Shown here in pieces: positions 48,618-55,823 of a DNA stretch of 64,000 nucleotides; the first letter of the stretch is position 1, and every line of letters begins with the position of its first letter. Source of the DNA: Candidatus Doudnabacteria bacterium RIFCSPHIGHO2_02_FULL_42_25 (GTDB taxonomy: Bacteria; Patescibacteria; Doudnabacteria; UBA920; O2-02-FULL-48-8); the NCBI GenBank assembly GCA_001777665.1, contig MFEQ01000006.1, positions 262,956 to 326,955 of the forward strand, in the 5' to 3' direction. The position numbers and the translations under genes are program-made. Under the pieces are notes generated by a model. That model did no database searches. It saw nothing but the letters and a program-made list of their open reading frames with translations, and had not been told where the DNA came from.

Positions 48618-50733
48618 CTTCTGGTTCCTCTACTGGTTCCTCTGGCAAAACTGCTGAATTCTGTTCCGGGTCTGTGCTTTCGATCGTTTCTGGCGCAGGC
48701 ACTGACTCTGGTTCTGGCTCTGGCTGCGATTCCGGTTCGGATTGTGGTCCTGGTTCCGTTTCGGTTGACTCAACTTCTGGTTCTGGCTCAAGTTCCGTTA
48801 CCACAGACATTGCCGGCTCTGAATACTCGGGTTCGGAATTTTCATAAACAATCGGATCAGTAAGCCTAAGATTGGTTGAGAAAAATTCCAAATTCGGGTC
48901 ACCTGGGGTCGGATCTGGGTCAATCCAATTCGCAGTACCGTCTGGTACCCTAGAAAACGATTTGTTGTCCGGTACCGGGGAGTAAGTATATACTTTTTGA
49001 TCAATTAAGATGCCCAGACCAATCGCGGCATTATAAAGTCTCACCGTATCTCCGCCACTATTATTCAGTTCAAAATCAGCATCGCCATCTCGATAGACAA
49101 CCAAGCGCTCTCCTGGATCAACTGTTGTCACCCCAGCTACCACATTGGCTGTGCTAATTATTAATTCATTAGCATCATTGTTGTCATAGAGAACATAATT
49201 ATTCACATCAATTGATGCGTTCGTGCCATTATACAATTCCACAAACTCACCATCAATGTCAGACCCGGTTGGATTGGGCAAAAATTCGTTGATTAAAAGT
49301 TGATTAAGCGTATCGATTTCTTCCCCACAAACAATTTGATCTGGCAACTCTCGATAATTCACTGTGACATTGCTTTCAAAATCTATCGCGGCATTAGTAG
49401 CTGATGTACCGTGTGTCGCAAATACGGCGAGAACAACTCGGTTAGCATTGATGTGGATATCACCGTTGGAAGCGTACAGCACAGCATCACCCAAATCAGA
49501 ATTATCATTGGAAATTTCTATAGCTGCATTGTCACCAGCTTGCGCTGCTGCGGTAGAGATAAGCAAGAAAGCACCAGAACCATCGCCAGAGCCATTGCCC
49601 ACAAAATTTACGTTATTATCGATGTCGATTGTGCCGTCAACGATGATCGTCACAAAATTATTACCAAGCGCTGGGTCTTGGGTAAGCGTTGTGTTTTGTT
49701 CTATAACCAAATTGCCGTGCACATAAACAGGGCCTGCAAAAGTTACAGAGTTACTGCCATTGAACACAAGGTTGCCCATAATTTCGGTTGGGCCTAATTC
49801 AATCCCAGATGTGCCGTTGGGAAAAACAAAACTTCCATTGACTGTACCTCCGGCTTGCGCATTTGCTTGCCAGGTTGGAATTTGGACATCAGGCAACGTT
49901 GTGGTTGGTGCTCCTTGAGTAGTTGAACCACTGATTATATAGTTAGCAACTGATACTGCACCTGAGGCAGTAGCATTGCCATTGATGTTTCGGTTCGCGC
50001 CACCACCACTCGCGGTAATATCGTTATTCGATCGCAAATCTCCATTGATAATAATATTTGCAGAAGCTATAAAGTCATCATTCGTCGGATTATCCCCCGC
50101 TGCCAATACTGCTAAATTCGTTGGAAAAACCACATCTGTCGGTGGGCACAAAACATCGAAATCATAAACTTTGGTATTGATAATACTCTCGTGAGCCAAT
50201 CCATCTGCTCCATCACAGGCAATTGCTTTGATGACTGTATCAGAAGTGAGGGAAAGTTGAATCAATTCTGTTTTCAAATCACCCCCGCCATCTGCATCAT
50301 TTGGCTCACCACATACTGGGTCAGGAATAGTACTAGGGTTGAGTCCTGACCCATAAGTATAGAAGATATATGTCGCATCCGGATCATCATCGGTCATGAC
50401 CACATCCACAGTCCCAGCTAGCCCAGTACCCCCAATTAAACTATTGTTGTCCACCGCACCAGGTAGGGTCAGAATCGGAGGCTCTATAAAAGCAATTTCT
50501 GCGGTGACATTGATGATATGGGCTTCGTATGCTGATAAGAATGGAACAGCTGAAAGCATAATTACTAAAGTCATAGCAGTCATCTTGAATCCGCGTTTGA
50601 AAAGTGTGCCAAAGGAATTGGATGACGAGACAAAGTTACTCTGCGAAGTAGCTAAAATCCGCACGCGAACATTCCCCCGTTTCCGCGGTGGGATAATATC
50701 GAAATTATTAATTGGATTGCTATGTTGAATCAT
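48607..50733 (-). CDS. Large secreted protein with lamin-tail domain
   Basis: 708 residues. Signal region with SAYEAHIINVTAEI, the same motif as the TasA-like proteins. It continues with a beta-helix-like region (residues 200-440, many N/V/I-rich turns such as NGDLRSNNDITASGG and GNLVFNGSNSVTFAGPVYVH). A lamin-tail domain follows (LLINEFLPNPTGSDIDGEFV, ELYNGTNASIDVNNYVLYDN). The C-terminus is Glu/Pro-rich (about 70 residues). Start overlaps the SipW-like stop by 4 bp. Probably a cell-surface structural component. Confidence 0.75.
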   Translation of the reverse strand: MIQHSNPINNFDIIPPRKRGNVRVRILATSQSNFVSSSNSFGTLFKRGFKMTAMTLVIMLSAVPFLSAYEAHIINVTAEIAFIEPPILTLPGAVDNNSLIGGTGLAGTVDVVMTDDDPDATYIFYTYGSGLNPSTIPDPVCGEPNDADGGGDLKTELIQLSLTSDTVIKAIACDGADGLAHESIINTKVYDFDVLCPPTDVVFPTNLAVLAAGDNPTNDDFIASANIIINGDLRSNNDITASGGGANRNINGNATASGAVSVANYIISGSTTQGAPTTTLPDVQIPTWQANAQAGGTVNGSFVFPNGTSGIELGPTEIMGNLVFNGSNSVTFAGPVYVHGNLVIEQNTTLTQDPALGNNFVTIIVDGTIDIDNNVNFVGNGSGDGSGAFLLISTAAAQAGDNAAIEISNDNSDLGDAVLYASNGDIHINANRVVLAVFATHGTSATNAAIDFESNVTVNYRELPDQIVCGEEIDTLNQLLINEFLPNPTGSDIDGEFVELYNGTNASIDVNNYVLYDNNDANELIISTANVVAGVTTVDPGERLVVYRDGDADFELNNSGGDTVRLYNAAIGLGILIDQKVYTYSPVPDNKSFSRVPDGTANWIDPDPTPGDPNLEFFSTNLRLTDPIVYENSEPEYSEPAMSVVTELEPEPEVESTETEPGPQSEPESQPEPEPESVPAPETIESTDPEQNSAVLPEEPVEEPEDAI

Positions 50734-51194
50734 GGCTTAAAAGTTCTGGCAATTACTCCGACAAAAGGTATCCGAAGTGGACTGTCCCCAATATATACAG
50801 CGCGCCCAATCACCTGGTCTTCTGTGATCGGATTGTCTTTGCTGCTGTTGGCATCCCCTTTCGTAATTAATTTCCCATCTTTTTTCTCCACCAATCTGTG
50901 AATCGTAAATCCTCTGGAATTCTGATAAATAATTATTTGTCCCAATTCCACTTCACTGCCCGACACTCCTTTCATAAAAATCAAATCATTCGTTTTGAGT
51001 GCTGGCCACATCGATCCCGAAGTAATCGTGGCCATCGGGTAGTCTGTATGCAGTGCTTGCGATAGAATTTTCGGCGTGTAGTAAACTGCTGCTCCTACAA
51101 ATACAACATAAAGCAGCAATTTAACCAGCCGAATTGCTATTCGCGTGCCGAGTGATCTTTTTGGTTGTTCAATTGTTTCCACGGCTTCAATCAT
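50730..51194 (-). CDS. SipW-like (Ser-His type) signal peptidase
   Basis: 154 residues of the S26B, archaeal/ER type. Membrane helix (LLLYVVFVGAAVYYTPKIL), catalytic serine in TITSGSMWPALKTNDLIF, and histidine in FTIHRLVEKKDGKLITKGDA in place of the lysine of LepB, followed by DNPITEDQVIGRAVY. In Bacillus, SipW processes TasA and TapA; the surrounding TasA-like genes suggest the same pairing here. Confidence 0.9.
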   Translation of the reverse strand: MIEAVETIEQPKRSLGTRIAIRLVKLLLYVVFVGAAVYYTPKILSQALHTDYPMATITSGSMWPALKTNDLIFMKGVSGSEVELGQIIIYQNSRGFTIHRLVEKKDGKLITKGDANSSKDNPITEDQVIGRAVYIGDSPLRIPFVGVIARTFKP

Positions 51195-51203
51195 AGAATT
51201 TAA

Positions 51204-51647
51204 CTACCAAATCTTAGGGATCTGAAAAACCCAAACTTTTCCTTTGTAATATTTGTACTCGGCACTATTTGGAATATGAACGTTGAACTCCAGCCGTTCA
51301 GTTTGACCAGGTTCGAGGGTAAAATAATTTTTATTGACTTTCATAAAATCCGAGATAGCTCCGAATTTCCAAACCATGACATAGGTTGCGGTATTTCCTT
51401 TACTTTCGAGTGTCACGGTCCTGACTGCACTCTTGTCTCTCGGCAAATCACCAAAGTCCAATCGCTCCCCTGTTGGGTTAACACCAATCTTGTCCTCTTC
51501 GATTACTTGAACCAGTGCCTCGTACTTTGCAGCGTTAAAAAACTGCACTGCTATAAACATCAGAACTAATACCAAAATTCCGTACAAGACCCAACGCAGC
51601 CAGGATTTTTTCGGCTTAGATTCTACATTAGTAATTTCTTGTTCCAT
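51204..51647 (-). CDS. Membrane-anchored beta-domain protein
   Basis: 147 residues: basic cytoplasmic start, membrane helix (VLYGILVLVLMFIAVQFFNA), then an Ig-like domain: GERLDFGDLPRDKSAVRTVT, SDFMKVNKNYFTLEPGQTER, LEFNVHIPNSAEYKYYKGKV. It resembles WxL-interacting/DUF916-like domains that help assemble surface fibres; that similarity is by eye. Between the TasA-like genes and the SipW-like gene. Confidence 0.7.
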   Translation of the reverse strand: MEQEITNVESKPKKSWLRWVLYGILVLVLMFIAVQFFNAAKYEALVQVIEEDKIGVNPTGERLDFGDLPRDKSAVRTVTLESKGNTATYVMVWKFGAISDFMKVNKNYFTLEPGQTERLEFNVHIPNSAEYKYYKGKVWVFQIPKIW

Positions 51648-51730
51648 AAAATTAATTAATTATTTCATCCCTCACTCCTCCCCGCCAAAAATTGACGGAG
51701 AGAGAGTGAAAGATCAAACTAGTTTAATCT

Positions 51731-53179
51731 TTACTCGGGGCAAACAGTCAAACCTACTAAGATGGCTTGCAAATCGTCGAAGTCAGTGGCAGCGAAGTAA
51801 TGTGCTGCATTATCTGCAATATCAGTTTGCAAGAATGTAGCATCTACATCACCACCAACACCAACTACGAAAATTTCCACTCCAGCTAATCGTGCTGCAT
51901 CTGCTTCAGCAGCAGCTGCGGCTTTGGCTGTAGCTTCGTTGGTTGGCTGATTTGGATTACCATCAGTGATAACGACGATAATATCTTTCACAGCTGGCCG
52001 TTCATGCTCATGACCATTATTCAGTTCGGCGTTAGCCAAATCTAATCCTTCGAAAAGATTAGTTAAGCCGCCAGAGGTTAGAGCATTGATAGCAGTGTGG
52101 ACATCAGCTTCAGTACCAGTTAGATGAAGATCCAAAGTTCCTGTGCTCGAAAAACTAGACTGTCCAACATGGACTCCAACTCCAGTCGGAGCCAGAGCAG
52201 TGGCGAATGCATTCGCAGCATTCTTGAGCGTGGTTAATTCACCAGCATCAATACTGCCACTTCGATCCAGGACCAACATCAGATCTATCTGTTCCTCACA
52301 ACCGATCTCGGTCAGAGAAATTCCAGTTACTTCAATCCACAAATCCGTGCCAAACACCAAGTGTTCTACCTCGGATGGCAATCGAAATTCTTCAGGTACA
52401 TGGAACCCTGGAGTATCGTCGTCAAGGTCATTTCCTTCATCATCAGCTTCTTGCGCACAATGATTAACGAAACATGGGACCTTGAGATCAATCGTCCAGT
52501 TATCAGCTATGTCCTGGGCTGATTTCGCCAATCTACCTACAGCTATAAACCCAGGATTCAAGATACTTACGTCCTCCCAGAAATAAGATTCATGGAATGC
52601 TTCCACTGATTTATCATTATCAGTTTCAGACCCATCTTCAGTGGTTTCATGCTTGGATAGATAGTTGGCTAACGGAAGATAACAATATCTCCAATACTCA
52701 TCCAACGGATTATAAGCTCCGTATGGAGAATTGAGAGGGAGATTATCTTCACAGTACTCCCAGGCCGGGCCCTCGAATCCCTCGATATCGAGTGAGCTAT
52801 ATGGATCGCCAGGGAACGGATTCATATTCGAATCACATCCCTCCAGCGGTACGTCGCCCGCCACTTGGCGAGTTTCGCCACAAACCCATCCGCCTTTGAC
52901 TTTCGGCTTTTGCTTAATGACATACTCAACGTCATCCACACGATTTTCACCCTGGAATGAATCCGACAATTCCACTTGGATATCCCTAGTCAGATATTCT
53001 TGTGGGAACACGGTGCCGAATTCGAGCGGGCCTTCGCTGACCGAGAGTGCGTTTTCAATTCGAGCCGTGACGTTCACAATATGCGCTTCGAATGCTGAAA
53101 ACGCTGCAGCACCAGCGATTATAACAACTGCTGTTATACCCCCTAACCCTATTTTCCTCAACCATTTAATGTTTTTCAT
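51731..53179 (-). CDS. TasA-like protein with von Willebrand A domain
   Basis: 482 residues. N-terminus: IAGAAAFSAFEAHIVNVTAR, then LEFGTVFPQEYLTRDIQVEL, the TasA/CalY-like pattern. The C-terminal half is a vWA domain with MIDAS residues in LMLVLDRSGSIDAGEL, the AFATALAPTG stretch and VVITDGNPNQP. vWA domains bind metal and ligands, so it may be an adhesin tip. No LPxTG. Second gene of the operon. Confidence 0.85.
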   Translation of the reverse strand: MKNIKWLRKIGLGGITAVVIIAGAAAFSAFEAHIVNVTARIENALSVSEGPLEFGTVFPQEYLTRDIQVELSDSFQGENRVDDVEYVIKQKPKVKGGWVCGETRQVAGDVPLEGCDSNMNPFPGDPYSSLDIEGFEGPAWEYCEDNLPLNSPYGAYNPLDEYWRYCYLPLANYLSKHETTEDGSETDNDKSVEAFHESYFWEDVSILNPGFIAVGRLAKSAQDIADNWTIDLKVPCFVNHCAQEADDEGNDLDDDTPGFHVPEEFRLPSEVEHLVFGTDLWIEVTGISLTEIGCEEQIDLMLVLDRSGSIDAGELTTLKNAANAFATALAPTGVGVHVGQSSFSSTGTLDLHLTGTEADVHTAINALTSGGLTNLFEGLDLANAELNNGHEHERPAVKDIIVVITDGNPNQPTNEATAKAAAAAEADAARLAGVEIFVVGVGGDVDATFLQTDIADNAAHYFAATDFDDLQAILVGLTVCPE

Positions 53180-53203
53180 TTTAGGTTAGGTTAATAAGAT
53201 TTA

Positions 53204-54286
53204 TTATGGAACTTGTACTTCTTCTAGTACGTTAGTAATTGTACACGTTACTGCTCCACTACTGGCCAAAGGAAGGTTATCACAGTCTGCATTACCGTTT
53301 ACGCTGTTACTATAAGTCGTAGTATAACCCGCTTCGGCATCTTCCACTACGCTGTAGCTACCTGCTGGAAGACTGATGTCATTGCTACCATCACCCTCAA
53401 AAGCTACGGATACACCACCGTTAACAGTAAAACTGAAATCGGCGAAATTCTGACCTGCCACAACTTTCGTCACAGTCAACGTTCCTGGTGGAGGTGGAGT
53501 TTCGCTTACACCATTAACTTCTATCCAGAGATTACAACCAAAAACTTTATGCTCATCAGCTGGATCAAGAACAAAATCAGCAGCAACCGCTCCCTGGTTA
53601 TGTCTAGCGACGAAGTCTTCCCAATCTTGGGCTGAAAACCCTAAAAAAGTTGGTACAGCTAAGTCAATAATCCAATCATCAACCACATCTCCACCAATCT
53701 TTGTGAGATGGCCATTTGTATCATTCCAAGTGACGACACCATTAGCGAATGTCCAAGGTGTATGGAAGGATGGAAGACTTTCATCATTTTGTGGGACATT
53801 CCCATCTGGATCGCTTCCATCTTTGGAAATATATTCACAAAGTGAAGGAAGCAGACCCCAGGTTTCGTCTCCGACTAACACACGTGGTTCTGGACCACAA
53901 TCAATAATGAAGTCATCTGGATCATCAGTTTGTAGATTCGGCAAGATGTGTCCAGTGCCAGTTGGGCCAACGAGTACAGTTCCACCATTAGTTGTCACAC
54001 CGCACTTTGGCTTTTGGCGAATGAAGTATGATACATCATCTACCCTATCCTCATCTAGAAACGATTGCGAGAGAGAGACTGCAAGTGGTTTCTCCAGATG
54101 TTCTTGTGGGAACACTGTTCCAAAGTCGATGGCATCAACTGGAACATTCAATGCATTCTCGATTCGGGCTGTCACATTGATGATGTGTGCTTCGAAAGCT
54201 GAAAACGCTGCAGCGCCGGCGATGACAATGGCGAGAGTGCCTACTGCCAAGCCTGACTTCTTCAGCGCTTGTTTTAATTTAATCAT
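53204..54286 (-). CDS. TasA-like fibre protein with prealbumin-like domain
   Basis: 360 residues; AAAAGGAAAAG precedes the ATG. N-terminus: IAGAAAFSAFEAHIINVTAR and IDFGTVFPQEHLEKPLAVSL, closely matching the next gene. The C-terminal domain TLTVTKVVAGQNFADFSFTV, LPAGSYSVVEDAEAGYTTTY and SGAVTCTITNVLEE resembles a Cna-B/SpaA-like prealbumin fold and the domain in the LPRTG protein. First gene of the surface operon; likely the major fibre subunit (inference). Confidence 0.82.
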   Translation of the reverse strand: MIKLKQALKKSGLAVGTLAIVIAGAAAFSAFEAHIINVTARIENALNVPVDAIDFGTVFPQEHLEKPLAVSLSQSFLDEDRVDDVSYFIRQKPKCGVTTNGGTVLVGPTGTGHILPNLQTDDPDDFIIDCGPEPRVLVGDETWGLLPSLCEYISKDGSDPDGNVPQNDESLPSFHTPWTFANGVVTWNDTNGHLTKIGGDVVDDWIIDLAVPTFLGFSAQDWEDFVARHNQGAVAADFVLDPADEHKVFGCNLWIEVNGVSETPPPPGTLTVTKVVAGQNFADFSFTVNGGVSVAFEGDGSNDISLPAGSYSVVEDAEAGYTTTYSNSVNGNADCDNLPLASSGAVTCTITNVLEEVQVP

Positions 54287-54379
54287 TTACTTTTCCTTTT
54301 TTACCCCGTCAAATTTGGCTGGGTAAATTAATTTTTTTACTCTTTTTTCCTGCTTAAACCTCCAAATATTTTTCTAGAT

Positions 54380-54440
54380 GGGGCGATTTTACGCCCCCAG
54401 ATTGGAGCTAGAAACTAGTTCCGGCCCCATTTAGGGGGCC
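54380..54440 (-). ncRNA. Three-hairpin structured leader candidate
   Basis: Three consecutive inverted repeats: GGGGCG ATTTTA CGCCCC (54380-54397), GGAGCTAG AAA CTAGTTCC (54404-54422) and GGCCCC ATTTAG GGGGCC (54423-54440). They end about 95 nt before the first operon gene. The arrangement could be a structured regulatory leader, or stacked repeat remnants. Confidence 0.4.
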
Positions 54441-54799
54441 TAACGCAGGAGTTTTTGACACTCAACTACTCTTATAGAGTTCGACTTTTAATTAAGTGTA
54501 AATAAAAAATCCCAAAACAAATAAAAAATTGCTTAGGATTTTACATTTTTAAATTGGATGTTTTTTACGAAGCGATAAAAAAGCATATTTTAGACAAACA
54601 AAAAGTCATCTACTTAAATTAGATTTCTCCTTTAGTAACTAGTGACTTTTGTCTTGGAGTTGAATTATATCAGTTGAATTGTTCAAGGCAATTAAATTTA
54701 TTTGGCCATAAATATCATACAAATTTCAAGCAATTTTAGTTGCATCTGATTGAGCTGTTTATAAGTTGTGATAAACAGTTTATAACGTGCGCATAAATA

Positions 54800-54824
54800 A
54801 AAAGACCCGCTCGAGCAGGTCTTT
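54800..54824 (-). terminator. Terminator of the 54.8-kb gene
   Basis: AAAGACC TGCTCGAGC GGGTCTTT hairpin, with a T-run on the minus strand. Confidence 0.75.
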
Positions 54825-54837
54825 AAGAATCTTTTTT

Positions 54838-55779
54838 CTATCGAACTGGTGCGGTTTTTGGAGTGACTGGATAGAGTTGTGGATCAATCGTGCGATCGAA
54901 ACAAACACGCCCTGCAGTATGACTCCAGTTGAAATTGGTGCCGTATGGATCGTAATAAGGTTGTGGGACTGACTTCCCTCGACTGTCGTCTTCTGAGGCG
55001 AGATTGAATGTCGCACAGAGATCAAAATTCAAAGCACCTTTGATATGATATTCGTAAGCTGCGTTTGTTTCAGGATCCGCAGGGGGGACAAATCCGGAAA
55101 TTGAATCTTTCAAATTATCGAGAGAAGCAGGAAGTATGCCTTTCAACTGATAGTGACTAATGATTTGAGATTGGAGTTCTTGTAGATTCATGACGCGTCG
55201 TTCATCAAACCCTCTCTTGCGTTGTGTAGCTGGACTACCGGCTGCAACAAATCCACCGATGATCGCAGCCAGGACCACGACCGACATAATCCAGGCAAAT
55301 TCTTTGCTGTGTTCTGTTTTGCCATGCAATGCTCGGAGGTAATAAAAGAAAATCGCCGCTGAAACTGCCAAAACGACTAAAACTTTCAGGACGAATCGAG
55401 CAGTCAGTTCTCCGCCAAAAAAACTGTTGAACAGAGTGGCCACATCCACGATCGCCACGATCGCAGAAATAAACAGGGTCAGATAGCCGAGCCATTTGCG
55501 GATTTTGAGTTCGCTGTGTCCTGGTTCTTTGACTATGTCTTTGTGGATCAACCACATCAGGAATATATATACTGGGAAGCTGACGAACAAAATCGAAGCT
55601 GACCAGCGAATAGATTCGTTCAAACCATAACTGTACGAAAGCTGATCCGGTAGCCAAGCATTTACTAACTGAAATACGAGCACAATAAAGCTTACCGCAC
55701 TCATATATAGAGTGACGATCGCTAGAAGATGATAGAACACATCTTTCGGCGTCGTGGCTGAAGTATTATTTGATGCCAT
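54838..55779 (-). CDS. DUF5671-like membrane protein with pilin-like tail
   Basis: 313 residues. Membrane segments: LLAIVTLYMSAVSFIVLVFQ, SASILFVSFPVYIFLMWLI, WLGYLTLFISAIVAIVDVAT, VLKVLVVLAVSAAIFFYYL and IMSVVVLAAIIGGFVAAGSP. The last leads into RKRGFDERRVMNLQELQSQI, the same pilin-like tail seen at 34.1-35.7 kb, with YHIKGALNFDLCATFNLASE. So it fuses the two modules that are separate genes at 33.4-34.5 kb. Confidence 0.78.
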   Translation of the reverse strand: MASNNTSATTPKDVFYHLLAIVTLYMSAVSFIVLVFQLVNAWLPDQLSYSYGLNESIRWSASILFVSFPVYIFLMWLIHKDIVKEPGHSELKIRKWLGYLTLFISAIVAIVDVATLFNSFFGGELTARFVLKVLVVLAVSAAIFFYYLRALHGKTEHSKEFAWIMSVVVLAAIIGGFVAAGSPATQRKRGFDERRVMNLQELQSQIISHYQLKGILPASLDNLKDSISGFVPPADPETNAAYEYHIKGALNFDLCATFNLASEDDSRGKSVPQPYYDPYGTNFNWSHTAGRVCFDRTIDPQLYPVTPKTAPVR

Positions 55780-55823
55780 AAATTTTGGTTAATTCGTTAC
55801 TTTTAGTATACCAGAAAACCAAC

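Larger units (their letters stand above)
54287..54837. other. Long leader region of the TasA-like operon
   Basis: 551 bp without a gene. It contains three adjacent GC-rich hairpins (54380-54440), an AT-rich likely promoter zone, and at its far end the terminator of the gene at 54838. No coding sequence or known riboswitch signature was recognised. Confidence 0.5.
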
